Below are positions 16,721-25,316 of a DNA stretch of 64,000 nucleotides, one piece after another (the first letter of the stretch is position 1; each line of letters begins with the position of its first letter). This DNA is from an uncultured Anaerococcus sp. Its GTDB lineage: Bacteria; Bacillota; Clostridia; Tissierellales; Peptoniphilaceae. Location of the stretch: positions 1 through 64,000 of the forward strand of contig NZ_CALTUX010000003.1 in assembly GCF_943912825.1 (NCBI RefSeq), read 5' to 3'. The notes below the pieces were generated by a model that ran no database searches, had not been told where the DNA came from, and saw only the letters and a list, made by a program, of their open reading frames with translations. A program made the translations under genes and the position numbers.

Positions 16721-18230
16721 AAATATTAAGAAAAAAAGATCTTCTAATAAATCTATTATTGATAAAATAAAAAAAATAGAGCAAGATCAAAGGATAAAGG
16801 ATAACTCAAGGCTAAAAGTTTTGTCAAAATCAACCTTAAATAAGAGACTTATTTTTATAATGGTTGTCTTTGTCCTATTGTTTATGCTACTGGCCTTATA
16901 TTTGGTTTATTTTCAGCTGTTTAAGGCGAAAAAAATCGCGGATAATTCTAATAATAGAAGGTTATGGCTAAATGAAGATTTGATTCATAGGGGAAGTATA
17001 TTTGATAGAAATGAAAATCTTCTAGTTTATAGTCAAGATGACGGTCAAGGAAAACAAGTAAGAATTTATAATTATCCTTTAGCCAGCGCAAGTGTCACTG
17101 GATATTCATCTAAAACCTATGGAAAGACTGGTATAGAAAAATCATATAATAGACAGTTACTAGCTTTATCAGATGAAAACTTCAGCCAATTTAGAAAAAT
17201 GGTCGTAAAAAATGACACGGGAAATGACCTTCATTTAACTTTAGATCAACATATACAAAATATTGTTTATGCTTATCTATCAAATTATAAGGCAGCTTGC
17301 GTGATAATGAAACCTAACACTGGAGAAGTATTAGCCATGGTATCAACACCGACATTCAATCCTAATTCTGTTGATGCTGATTGGAATAATTTAATACAGA
17401 CAGATGATGGTAGGTTAATAAATAGAACTACTCAAGGCCTTTATAGACCGGGTTCTGCCTATAAAATTATTACAGCAACTTCTATAATAGACAATAAATT
17501 AAATCAGGAGTACGACGATACAGGTAGTGAGGAAGTCCAAGGCTATGAAATTAAAAATTTTGGCGATCAAGTATTCGGACATCTTAACCTAAGAAATGCT
17601 TTTATATATTCTTCAAACACCTATTTTGCAGCCAAGTCGAATGACTTAGGTAAAGAAAAACTTGCAAAGACAAGCGAAAAATATATGTTTAATAAAAAAT
17701 ATGATTTCGATTTAGATGTAAATAAGTCCATAATACCTTTTGATGATTTAAATCAAGCGGACCTTGCTATGACAGGTTTTGGTTATGGTAAAACACAGAT
17801 GACCCCACTTCATATGGCTATGATTACTTCAGCAATTGCAAATGAAGGTGTGATGCTTAAGCCTAGACTTGTAAATAAAATTACAGATAAAGAAAAGAAA
17901 ACAGTCTATGAAGCTGAAGATGAAGTTTTATCTAAGGTCACAAATAAGGACACAGCTGAAAAAATCAGGGAAATGATGGTCGGAGTTGTAAATGAAGGAA
18001 CAGGAAGAAAAGCCTATCTTGACTCAACCCAAATTGCTGGTAAGACAGGCACCGCTGATAAAAGTGATGGGAATTTAGATGCTTGGTTTGTTGGCTTTGC
18101 CCCTGCCTATGAGCCTAAATTGGCTATAGCTTTGTTAGTTGAAGATAGTCAGGGCACAGGGGGAGACATAGCTGCTCCAATAGCAAGAAATATTATCAGA
18201 GATATTATCAATACCATATCTCTTGATTAA
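16707..18230 (+). CDS. Class B penicillin-binding protein, transpeptidase
   Basis: Cross-links peptidoglycan as partner of the preceding SEDS protein. A cytoplasmic basic N-terminus is followed by one transmembrane segment (about 48-69), a short non-catalytic region and a transpeptidase domain. The active-site motifs are SAYK with nucleophile S250, SSN (302-304) and KTG (446-448). At 507 aa it is short for a class B PBP and has no PASTA repeats. It resembles PbpA of the FHA-RodA-PbpA clusters. The ATG at 16707 is chosen over TTG 16692 because GGAGGG is 8 nt upstream. Its stop abuts the convergent nadK stop. Confidence 0.93.
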   Translation: MSNDKNIKKKRSSNKSIIDKIKKIEQDQRIKDNSRLKVLSKSTLNKRLIFIMVVFVLLFMLLALYLVYFQLFKAKKIADNSNNRRLWLNEDLIHRGSIFDRNENLLVYSQDDGQGKQVRIYNYPLASASVTGYSSKTYGKTGIEKSYNRQLLALSDENFSQFRKMVVKNDTGNDLHLTLDQHIQNIVYAYLSNYKAACVIMKPNTGEVLAMVSTPTFNPNSVDADWNNLIQTDDGRLINRTTQGLYRPGSAYKIITATSIIDNKLNQEYDDTGSEEVQGYEIKNFGDQVFGHLNLRNAFIYSSNTYFAAKSNDLGKEKLAKTSEKYMFNKKYDFDLDVNKSIIPFDDLNQADLAMTGFGYGKTQMTPLHMAMITSAIANEGVMLKPRLVNKITDKEKKTVYEAEDEVLSKVTNKDTAEKIREMMVGVVNEGTGRKAYLDSTQIAGKTGTADKSDGNLDAWFVGFAPAYEPKLAIALLVEDSQGTGGDIAAPIARNIIRDIINTISLD

Positions 18231-19016
18231 TCACATAAGCTTATTTTTAATATTAGTCCAATAGTGATTTTTATTAAGAATGAGCTTATTTATTTTTTTA
18301 GAAGAAACTTTTATCCTAATTTTGTAGTCCTTAGTATTTAATTCTCTACCATCAAAAATAAATACAGTATGGTAATTGTCTCTTTTAGAAACTACAATAT
18401 CAATGCTGGCATCATTAGGTAAGACGACTGGACATTTTAATGAATTATTCAAATTGGAATAAACAGGTGCAACAGGTGTAAGCTGAAAACCGTTTAGGGA
18501 TTGGTGTAAAATAGCTCCATTGCTTGATAGGTTATAGGCAGTTGACCCATGAGGAGTAGAAATTATAAGACCATCTCCTGCATAAGATTCGATAAAGTTT
18601 CCATCTATAAAGACCTTAAGCCTTACAATTTGGTTTTTATTGGATTTAACGACAACCTCGTTTATAGCCTTAAATGACCTATTATTTACCTTTGATTCTA
18701 GCACAGTAAGCTCTTCAATTAAATAGTCATTTTTGGTAAATCTTTTAACAAAATCTTCAATAAGGTCTACCTCTATTTCCTGATAAAATCCTAAGTGTCC
18801 AGTATTTATTCCAATAAAAGGTATTTCAGAAAACTCGGATTGGTGGACAGCGCTTAAAAATGTTCCATCACCGCCAATAACCAAATTTAAAACAGCTCTG
18901 TCATCATAAGAAGTGCTAATAGTATATCCATACTTTTGAAAAATTTTTCTTGTTTTGTGAAAAATTGCATTACTATATTTTGATTTGTTTTTAAAAATGT
19001 TAATAATATTTGTCAT
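18231..19016 (-). CDS. nadK: NAD kinase
   Basis: Phosphorylates NAD to NADP. The GGDGTFL motif (near residue 48) and the glycine-rich STPHGSTAYNLSSNGAIL stretch are diagnostic of the family. The protein is about 261 aa, the usual size. The start is placed at 19016 (MTNIINIF) because AGAGGA lies 6 nt upstream. An in-frame ATG at 19031 has no ribosome site. A TG-T-TATAAT element at 19037-19045 on the - strand would give a leader of only about 15 nt. It is divergent from the rluD-like gene, a common neighbour of nadK in Firmicutes. Confidence 0.95.
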   Translation of the reverse strand: MTNIINIFKNKSKYSNAIFHKTRKIFQKYGYTISTSYDDRAVLNLVIGGDGTFLSAVHQSEFSEIPFIGINTGHLGFYQEIEVDLIEDFVKRFTKNDYLIEELTVLESKVNNRSFKAINEVVVKSNKNQIVRLKVFIDGNFIESYAGDGLIISTPHGSTAYNLSSNGAILHQSLNGFQLTPVAPVYSNLNNSLKCPVVLPNDASIDIVVSKRDNYHTVFIFDGRELNTKDYKIRIKVSSKKINKLILNKNHYWTNIKNKLM

Positions 19017-19056
19017 ATGATGTCCTCTCATATATCATTATAACATAGGAGTAGCC

Positions 19057-19899
19057 ATGAGATATATAGAAATTAAGAATATTAATGAAAAAACTATAAA
19101 AACTTTACTAAAAAAGAATGAATTTTCTAAGAGAGCCATTGATAGATTGCTAAAAGATGGAATATTATTGAATGATAAAGAAATTAAATCAAATTTAAAA
19201 ATCGAAAAAAATGATCTTATTAAGATACCAATAGACGAAGAAAATCTTGATTATGAACCTATCAAAGGAAAAATTAATATAAAATATGAAGATGAAAATT
19301 TATTGATAATTTCAAAAGACTCTAACATAACGGTAAATTCTAATGGACAAGTTAATCTTGCAAACTATATTGCTTATTATTTTAAGGAAAATCATATAAA
19401 AGCTAAAGTTAGGTTTATAAATAGGCTTGATATGAATACATCAGGTCTTATAATGATTGCAAAAAATTCTTATGCCCAATCTTTTTATCAAAAAGAAATA
19501 GAAGACAACGGGATTACAAAAAAATATTTAGCTTATGTAGAAGGAAAATTAAATATTGATAAGCTTTATAAAATTAAGCTTACTTATGACGAAAATTCAA
19601 AAAGATATGATCAAGCAGAGGACGGGAAATTAGCTATAACTTACTTCAAAAGTTTAGAGACTAATGAAAAATATTCTATAATTGAATGTGATATAAAAAC
19701 TGGTAAGACTCATCAAATCAGATCTTCACTTAGATATTTAGGCCACCCGATAATAGGTGATAAATTATATGGCTCAACTTATGATCATGATAGGTTTTTA
19801 CTACATTCTTATTATTTAAAATTTAATGTCTTTTTAAAAAAGGAAAGTATTACCATTAAAGATTATCCTGAATTTGAGGGATTTGTTGAGAAAATATGA
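19057..19899 (+). CDS. RluA family pseudouridine synthase
   Basis: Isomerises uridine to pseudouridine in rRNA or tRNA. The catalytic motif RLDMNTSG places the aspartate at D125. KTGKTHQIRSSLRYLGHPIIGD is the second conserved block, here with residues KTGKTHQIR most distinctive. The first 60 residues resemble an S4-like RNA-binding module. The 280-aa length is typical of RluD-type enzymes. The target site cannot be assigned. AGGAG precedes the ATG. A paralogue lies at 31620. Confidence 0.9.
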   Translation: MRYIEIKNINEKTIKTLLKKNEFSKRAIDRLLKDGILLNDKEIKSNLKIEKNDLIKIPIDEENLDYEPIKGKINIKYEDENLLIISKDSNITVNSNGQVNLANYIAYYFKENHIKAKVRFINRLDMNTSGLIMIAKNSYAQSFYQKEIEDNGITKKYLAYVEGKLNIDKLYKIKLTYDENSKRYDQAEDGKLAITYFKSLETNEKYSIIECDIKTGKTHQIRSSLRYLGHPIIGDKLYGSTYDHDRFLLHSYYLKFNVFLKKESITIKDYPEFEGFVEKI

Positions 19900-19910
19900 A
19901 AATATTTTTC

Positions 19911-19939
19911 TTGCAAAAAAATCGAAAATATATTATAAT
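19911..19939 (+). promoter_or_regulatory. Promoter of the probable 6S RNA
   Basis: TTGCAA (19911-19916), a 17-bp spacer and a perfect TATAAT (19934-19939). It points at the structured RNA that begins about 6 nt downstream. Confidence 0.75.
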
Positions 19940-19944
19940 AGGGT

Positions 19945-20113
19945 TATCCTAAGGACAAGGTCCAATTTAAACCTACAACTTTGATAAGGGATTGCGGAGT
20001 TCTAACTTTTATGACAAGCCTCCTTAGAGTGGAAGTCAGATGATTTTAGACAGCTTGCCCACCTTCACATACAGGAAGGTCTTAAAGTAAGGGCCACCTT
20101 AGGATAATTTTTT
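19945..20113 (+). ncRNA. ssrS: Structured non-coding RNA, probably 6S RNA
   Basis: A region of about 170 nt with its own consensus promoter and no open frame. The ends form an 11-bp stem, TTATCCTAAGG (19944-19954) with CCTTAGGATAA (20097-20107), which then runs into six T and so doubles as terminator. Inside, GGTCC (19959-19963) pairs with GGGCC (20091-20095), and ACTTT with AAAGT further in. A small hairpin ACCTTC/GAAGGT lies on the 3' side of what would be the central bubble. This rod-with-bubble plan, length and lone promoter fit 6S RNA, the RNA polymerase decoy. The identity is structural inference, not a database match. Confidence 0.6.
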
Positions 20114-20139
20114 GTTTTAAAAAACTTATATTTGGGTAA
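20114..20139 (+). promoter_or_regulatory. Possible general-stress-type promoter of the ytxH-like gene
   Basis: GTTTTAA (20114-20120), a 13-nt gap and GGGTAA (20134-20139) resemble the sigma-B consensus (GTTTAA, 12-15 nt, GGGTAT). Bacillus ytxGH genes are stress-induced, which makes the match suggestive. No sigma-B gene is in view, so this is weak. Confidence 0.25.
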
Positions 20140-20173
20140 TAAGTAATAAGACTAAAATACAAAGGAGAATTAT

Positions 20174-20779
20174 ATGTCAATAGCAGATTATATTGAAAGT
20201 AGAGCGAAAGCTAAACAAAGAGAAATAAAATATGAAATTTGGAAAGCAAAAAACCGTGATAGCAGAATGAGAGGCCAAGGAGCCTTAGCGGGATTATTGG
20301 TAGGTGCTGCAGCTGGTTTATTACTTGCCCCAAAATCAGGTAAAGAAACAAGAGAAGACATCAAGGAAGCATTCAATGATACTGTAGATACAGTTAAAGA
20401 AACTACAAGTGATGTTATAGATCAAGCAAAAGATGGTTATGAAGATTTAAAATATAGAGCTTACACAGATCTTCAACCAATCAAAGATGGTATAGAATAT
20501 AGTGCTGAAGTAGCTAAAGATACAGGCAGACAAATAAAAGATGCATCTAGAAATGTCAAAAATTCACTTACAGAAGGCGCAAAAGATGTCAAAGAAATAG
20601 TAAAAGAAAGCGCCGGAGAAATATCAAAAGTTGCTGATGAAAAGAAAGATGAAATCTCTAAAGAAACATCAGAAACAAAAGAAGTAGTTAAAGAAGATGC
20701 TAAAGAAGTTAAGGACGAAGCAAAAGAAACAGCTCAAAAGGTAAAAGAAAACGATAAAAAAGTAAGCCAAAACAAATAA
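20174..20779 (+). CDS. YtxH-domain protein
   Basis: A 201-aa protein. A basic N-terminus precedes the glycine-rich hydrophobic segment GALAGLLVGAAAGLLLAPKS (36-55), the YtxH hallmark, then a long charged helical tail rich in K, E, D, T and A with a loose 11-residue periodicity like LEA proteins. Bacillus YtxH is a general-stress protein of unknown function. The membrane segment suggests envelope attachment with an extended coiled tail. AAAGGAG lies 6 nt before the ATG. A YtxG-like gene follows in the same operon. Confidence 0.85.
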   Translation: MSIADYIESRAKAKQREIKYEIWKAKNRDSRMRGQGALAGLLVGAAAGLLLAPKSGKETREDIKEAFNDTVDTVKETTSDVIDQAKDGYEDLKYRAYTDLQPIKDGIEYSAEVAKDTGRQIKDASRNVKNSLTEGAKDVKEIVKESAGEISKVADEKKDEISKETSETKEVVKEDAKEVKDEAKETAQKVKENDKKVSQNK

Positions 20780-20797
20780 AAGTCAAGGAGATCATAA

Positions 20798-21241
20798 ATG
20801 CAAGTAACGATAGATTTTAATCTTCTCGGCAATATTATCATAACAATCTTAGCTATACTAGCCCTAGTTTTCTTAGTATTAGTACTAGTTAAAGTGAATA
20901 AATTGTTAGGAAGCGCTCAAAAAGTTTTAGATAAAAACTCAAATAACATAGATCAAGTAATTGAAAAATTACCTGATTTAACTAACCAAGCACACGATTT
21001 AGTTAATAATGTAAATGGCATTGTTACAGATCCTAATCTAAAAATGGCAATAGCAAAAGTTAACGAGACTATGACAAGCGTAAATAGCATAACTGATGAT
21101 ATAAAAGATACCGTTAATTATGTTGGAATAACTGCTGTTGATAGTGTCGATACTTTTGGAGCAGGTGTTGCATCAATTACTGATTATTCATCATTGATAA
21201 TGGATGTTATCGATATTGTAAGGAATGTAATTGCAGGTTAA
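20798..21241 (+). CDS. YtxG/DUF948-like membrane protein
   Basis: A 147-aa protein with one strong N-terminal transmembrane segment (about 9-32) and a soluble helical part with heptad-like hydrophobics (VLDKNSNNIDQVIEKLPDL and later segments). This fits the DUF948 family that includes Bacillus YtxG, and the neighbouring YtxH-like gene supports it. Function is unknown; a stress or envelope role is inferred from the pairing. AAGGAG precedes the ATG. A hairpin terminator follows directly. Confidence 0.7.
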   Translation: MQVTIDFNLLGNIIITILAILALVFLVLVLVKVNKLLGSAQKVLDKNSNNIDQVIEKLPDLTNQAHDLVNNVNGIVTDPNLKMAIAKVNETMTSVNSITDDIKDTVNYVGITAVDSVDTFGAGVASITDYSSLIMDVIDIVRNVIAG

Positions 21242-21246
21242 GATTT

Positions 21247-21270
21247 AAGCCATCAAAGTTGATGGCTTTT
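21247..21270 (+). terminator. Terminator after the ytxH-ytxG-like pair
   Basis: AAGCCATCA (21247-21255) pairs with TGATGGCTT (21260-21268) and runs into four T. The T tract is short, so termination may be partial. Confidence 0.6.
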
Positions 21271-21288
21271 GTGCTGAATGGAGGAGTT

Positions 21289-22293
21289 ATGGGACAACCA
21301 ACAATCAAAGACGTTGCTAAGCTTGCAGGGGTATCAATATCTACTGTCTCAAGGGTTATGAACAATTCAAAACCTGTTAGCCCAGAGGCTAGGAGAAAAG
21401 TAGTTGATGCTATAAACAAACTAGATTTCAAACCTAATGAATTAGCAAGATCTTTAGTAATGAGAAAGTCTAATTTAGTAGGGGTTATTGTAAAGGATAT
21501 AGGCATCGAGTACATGGCTCAGCTTATTAGAGGTATTGAGGAAATAGGAAGGGTTTATAAATACGATATCTTGCTATCATCTTCCTATGGAGAAGATAAG
21601 CAACTAGAAAACTCTATAGATTTCCTTGCAACTAAGCAAGTAGAAGGTCTTGTTATAATAACTGAAGATATATCTACAGAAGTATTGATGAAATTAAGAG
21701 AGACAAAAATTCCTTTTGTACTACTAGATAAGTATCATTCTTATAAGAATATCAAGACAGTTAAAATTGACTATGAGTCTGAAGAAAACAAGCTTATACA
21801 ATCATTAATCCAACAAGGTCATAAAAAAATATTGTTTATTGCAGATAAAGAGCAAAACGTTATTAATGATTCTATGGTAAAAGGTTATGAAAGTGCAGTA
21901 GGAGCAGGCAATTCTCATATTCTAAGAATCGATGGAATTACAAGTGATGATGGATACAAAATGGCAGATCAGGCTGTAGATTTAATCAAAAAAGAATCAA
22001 TTAGTGCAGTTGCCTGTGTAAACGATGAAATAGCTATTGGATTTATGAACTACTGTGTAGATAACGGAATAAAAGTTCCTGACGACCTATCAGTAGTTGG
22101 ATTTGGTGATAGTAAAATTGCAAGTGTATATAGGCCAAAGCTTACAACAGTATCTATTCCTTATTACGATATAGGGGCAATATCTATAAGAGCTTTAATT
22201 AAGAGAATTAAGCAAGAAGGCGAGATTCTAGAGGATGATTGGGTTATTGATGCTCAAATTCATCAAAGAGAATCATCAAAAGTTATAAATTAA
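21289..22293 (+). CDS. LacI family transcriptional regulator, CcpA-like
   Basis: A 334-aa repressor with an N-terminal helix-turn-helix (TIKDVAKLAGVSISTVSRV, about 5-23) and hinge helix (PNELARSLVMRKS), then a periplasmic-binding-type effector domain. It lies immediately upstream of ptsH, and HPr(Ser-P) is the corepressor of CcpA, so catabolite control is a sensible guess. Overall resemblance to Bacillus CcpA is good but other LacI members cannot be excluded. The start is set at 21289, with GGAGGAG about 4 nt ahead; an earlier in-frame ATG at 21259 lies in the terminator. Confidence 0.82.
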   Translation: MGQPTIKDVAKLAGVSISTVSRVMNNSKPVSPEARRKVVDAINKLDFKPNELARSLVMRKSNLVGVIVKDIGIEYMAQLIRGIEEIGRVYKYDILLSSSYGEDKQLENSIDFLATKQVEGLVIITEDISTEVLMKLRETKIPFVLLDKYHSYKNIKTVKIDYESEENKLIQSLIQQGHKKILFIADKEQNVINDSMVKGYESAVGAGNSHILRIDGITSDDGYKMADQAVDLIKKESISAVACVNDEIAIGFMNYCVDNGIKVPDDLSVVGFGDSKIASVYRPKLTTVSIPYYDIGAISIRALIKRIKQEGEILEDDWVIDAQIHQRESSKVIN

Positions 22294-22297
22294 TTAA

Positions 22298-22325
22298 TTG
22301 TTAAAACAACAAAATAAAGTAAAAT
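22298..22325 (+). promoter_or_regulatory. Promoter of ptsH
   Basis: TTGTTA (22298-22303), a 16-bp spacer and TAAAAT (22320-22325), 30 nt upstream of the ptsH start. Confidence 0.55.
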
Positions 22326-22355
22326 ATATATGAATAAATTTTTAGGAGGATTTTA

Positions 22356-22616
22356 ATGGCAGAAAGAACAGTAGTAGTTACAAATGAAACAGGTTTACAC
22401 GCAAGACCAGCAGCTTCATTAGTACAATTCGTAAAAAATTATCCAGGTGAAGTAACAATCATAAAAGAAGACAAAGAAGCAAATGCAAAGAGCATCTTCA
22501 ACGTTATGAGCCTTGGCATTGCTAAAGGTACAGAAATCAAGCTTGTTGTTGATGGCGATGATGATGAAAAATTCGCCGATGAGCTTGTTGAATTTGTAGA
22601 AAACTTAGCTGAATAA
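22356..22616 (+). CDS. ptsH: Phosphocarrier protein HPr
   Basis: Carries phosphate from enzyme I to sugar-specific EIIA proteins. At 86 aa it contains GLHARPA with the phosphorylated H15, and KSIFNVMSLG with the regulatory S46, which HPr kinase modifies in Gram-positives to make the CcpA corepressor. AGGAGG precedes the ATG. A terminator between ptsH and ptsI would let HPr be made in excess over enzyme I. Confidence 0.97.
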   Translation: MAERTVVVTNETGLHARPAASLVQFVKNYPGEVTIIKEDKEANAKSIFNVMSLGIAKGTEIKLVVDGDDDEKFADELVEFVENLAE

Positions 22617-22628
22617 TATAAAATCTAT

Positions 22629-22658
22629 AAAAGGATACTTTCGTAGTATCCTTTTTTT
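22629..22658 (+). terminator. Terminator or attenuator between ptsH and ptsI
   Basis: AAGGATACT (22631-22639) pairs with AGTATCCTT (22645-22653) around a short loop, followed by a T run to 22658. No separate ptsI promoter is evident, so read-through is likely. Confidence 0.85.
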
Positions 22659-22684
22659 AGAATAAGACAAAGGAGAAATAGCAT

Positions 22685-24391
22685 ATGACTAAGACATATG
22701 AAGGTCTAAAAGCCAGTACAGGCTATGCAATTGGTAATATATACTTATTTACCAGAGAAGAAATTGAAATTGACAAAAGTAGTATTAGTGAAGAATTAAA
22801 AGCCTCTGAATTTGAAAAGGTTAAGGATGCTATAAATTCATATGTGGATGATTTAAGTAATTTAGATAATCCTACAGAAGCTCAAATTAATATAGCGAAT
22901 GCCCACAAAGAATTGCTTCAAGATCCATATTTTTCAGATACAATTGAATCTAAAATCAAAAATGAATTAAAAAATAAAGAACAAGCCCTTGATGAAACAA
23001 TTAGGGAAATGGTTGAAATAATGAGTGCTCTTGATGATGAATACTTAAAAGAAAGAGCGAGCGATTACCAAGATATAGGCTACCAAGTAATGTATAAATT
23101 AAAGGGAATCAAACCAAAAGATTTATCAAAGCTTGAAAAACAATCAATAATTATATCAAAAGAGCTAACACCTAGTGATACAGCAAATATGGATAAGGAA
23201 GCTGTAGTAGGTTTTGCAACCGACTTAGGTGGAAAAACAAGCCACACTTCTATTATAGCTCAAACTTTAGACATGCCTGCCTTAGTAGGAATGGGAGATG
23301 TTTCTACAAAAGTTGTAGGCGGAGAAAAAGCTATACTAGATGGCCATAAGGGAATTCTTATAGTTAATCCAAGTGAAGAAGAATTAGAAAAATATCAAAG
23401 TCTAATCAAGGAACAAGCTGAGAAGAAAGAAAGACTAAAGACTATAAAAGATAAGGAAGCTATCACAAAAGATGGAAAACATATAGAAGTATCAGCTAAT
23501 ATTGGAAATATTGAAGATTTAAAACTTGCTATAGAAAATGGTTGTGATGGCGTTGGCTTATTTAGAACTGAATTTTTATATATGGAAAATACTAATTTCC
23601 CAACTGAAGAAGAACAGTTCGAAGTCTACAAAGAAGCCACAGAAATGCTCGGTGAAAAACCACTTATCATAAGAACACTTGATATAGGTGGAGATAAGGG
23701 GCTTGATTATTTCAAATTCCCAGTAGAAGAAAACCCATTCCTAGGTTACAGGGCTATAAGACTTTGTCTAGATAAAGAAGATATTTTCAGGACCCAATTA
23801 AGGGCTTTAGTCAGAGCTTCTGCATATGGAAATCTAAAGATAATGATTCCATTTGTGGTAAACATAGATGAACTTAAGTCATCAATCGAATTAATTGAAG
23901 AAATCAAAAAAGACCTAGATCAAGAAGGCATAGCTTATAATAAAGATTTAGATGTCGGAATAATGGTAGAAACATCTGCATCCATAATAATGGCAGATAA
24001 ATTTATTAAATATGCCGATTTCTTCTCAATTGGTACCAATGACCTTACCCAATATACTTTAGCAGTAGATAGAGGAAATGAAAATATAGCTCACATGTAT
24101 TCAAACTACAACCCTGCTGTTTTAAGAGCAATTAAACACGTTATAGATGTATCTCATGAGGCAGGTAAATGGACAGGAATGTGTGGCGCCTTTGCTGGTG
24201 ATACAGAAGCAACAAAACTACTTCTTGGATTAGGCTTAGATGAGTTTTCTGGTTCATCTGCAAAGATAGCTGAAATTAAAGATACTATCTTAAAATCAAG
24301 TCTTTCAGAAGAAGAAGAGTTTGCAAAAAAAGCAATAGATCAAGAGTTAACATGTGAAGTAGAAAAGATGGTAACAGAACATAACAAATAG
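22685..24391 (+). CDS. ptsI: Phosphoenolpyruvate-protein phosphotransferase (PTS enzyme I)
   Basis: Transfers phosphate from PEP to HPr. The swivelling domain carries GGKTSHTSIIA with active-site H187. The PEP-binding barrel shows GLFRTEFLYM, the IMIPFVVNIDEL region and the SIGTNDLTQY signature, with CGAFAGD near the C-terminus. The 568-aa length is standard. AAAGGAG lies 9 nt before ATG. It is the functional partner of ptsH upstream. Confidence 0.97.
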   Translation: MTKTYEGLKASTGYAIGNIYLFTREEIEIDKSSISEELKASEFEKVKDAINSYVDDLSNLDNPTEAQINIANAHKELLQDPYFSDTIESKIKNELKNKEQALDETIREMVEIMSALDDEYLKERASDYQDIGYQVMYKLKGIKPKDLSKLEKQSIIISKELTPSDTANMDKEAVVGFATDLGGKTSHTSIIAQTLDMPALVGMGDVSTKVVGGEKAILDGHKGILIVNPSEEELEKYQSLIKEQAEKKERLKTIKDKEAITKDGKHIEVSANIGNIEDLKLAIENGCDGVGLFRTEFLYMENTNFPTEEEQFEVYKEATEMLGEKPLIIRTLDIGGDKGLDYFKFPVEENPFLGYRAIRLCLDKEDIFRTQLRALVRASAYGNLKIMIPFVVNIDELKSSIELIEEIKKDLDQEGIAYNKDLDVGIMVETSASIIMADKFIKYADFFSIGTNDLTQYTLAVDRGNENIAHMYSNYNPAVLRAIKHVIDVSHEAGKWTGMCGAFAGDTEATKLLLGLGLDEFSGSSAKIAEIKDTILKSSLSEEEEFAKKAIDQELTCEVEKMVTEHNK

Positions 24392-24418
24392 ATTTAAAGC
24401 AAACGAAGGTGATTTCTC

Positions 24419-25312
24419 ATGCCTAATGACATAAAAAATACATTAGCACACACTAATATTTTCAAAGAATTAAATAAACTTGAACACATAGATAAAATAG
24501 GATCTAGTAAATATAAGGTTCTTATGGATGGAAGGGCATATGTCTTTTCTCTTTATGGGCTAGAAGAATATGATAACATTAACAACGAGACCTATGTCAA
24601 TGAAATATTAGAAAATGCTGGCCTTAATCCTCTTAAAATATATGAGAAGGGTATTATGCCTGATATCGAAAGGTCATATAAGATATATGAATTTAGGGAT
24701 GAGATAGCCCTTAAAGATGTTCTTTCAAATTCAAGTAAAGAATTTAAAGAAGATCTTGGTGAAAAATTTGGTAGGGCCTTAAAGAGACTTCATTCCATAA
24801 AATCTGACCAAAATGTGGATTGGAAAAAAGAATTTCTAATTAAATCAAATCAAATTTTCTATAGGCATGGTCTTGGTGAAATAAAAGATGATGACTATAT
24901 TTTAACTGATTTTATAAATGGAAATAGACATCTTACGGAAAATACGGCAGTTAATTTGCTTTATAAAAATATAAGTGATAAGAATATAAGAGTTTTTGAC
25001 AAAAACAAGCTAGATTTAAGAGCTATTAAAAAATTAGAGTATGGGGATGGAATTGTAGATTTTGTTGAAATAAATAGAATTGCAATTGATTATCCAGAAT
25101 TTGCAAAAGCTACCCTTAATTCATATCATGATTATAAAAAACCACCAAGAAAATTTTTCAGGCTATTAAGCCTTTATCAAGCAACTGCTATTCTGGAAGA
25201 TTTAATAAATATTAGAAATAAAAAAGACTCTAGATTAACAGATGAAGAGATTAAAGCAATATTTGCTATGTATGATAATTTTAATAATATAGTCCCTGAC
25301 TGGGCTATTTAG
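24419..25312 (+). CDS. Degenerate aminoglycoside phosphotransferase-fold protein
   Basis: A 297-aa protein that I would place in the APH/choline-kinase-like fold. An N-lobe (KIGSSKYKVLMDGRAYVF) is followed by the helix FGRALKRLHSIK, which matches the conserved LxxLH helix. Where active members have HGDLHPGNILV, this one has YKNISDKNIRV, losing the catalytic aspartate and both histidines. The metal-binding IDWE-like motif is replaced by LEYGDGIVDFVEI. Kinase activity is therefore doubtful. It follows ptsI by 27 nt and is probably co-transcribed. The fold call is by motif layout only and could be wrong. Confidence 0.5.
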   Translation: MPNDIKNTLAHTNIFKELNKLEHIDKIGSSKYKVLMDGRAYVFSLYGLEEYDNINNETYVNEILENAGLNPLKIYEKGIMPDIERSYKIYEFRDEIALKDVLSNSSKEFKEDLGEKFGRALKRLHSIKSDQNVDWKKEFLIKSNQIFYRHGLGEIKDDDYILTDFINGNRHLTENTAVNLLYKNISDKNIRVFDKNKLDLRAIKKLEYGDGIVDFVEINRIAIDYPEFAKATLNSYHDYKKPPRKFFRLLSLYQATAILEDLINIRNKKDSRLTDEEIKAIFAMYDNFNNIVPDWAI

Positions 25313-25316
25313 ATAG

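Noticed and set aside
18215..18320. Inverted repeats at the convergent ends of the PBP and nadK genes as a bidirectional terminator
   Set aside because: AATCAC/GTGATT and partial flanking pairing leave a long loop and no T tract in the right place; evidence too weak.
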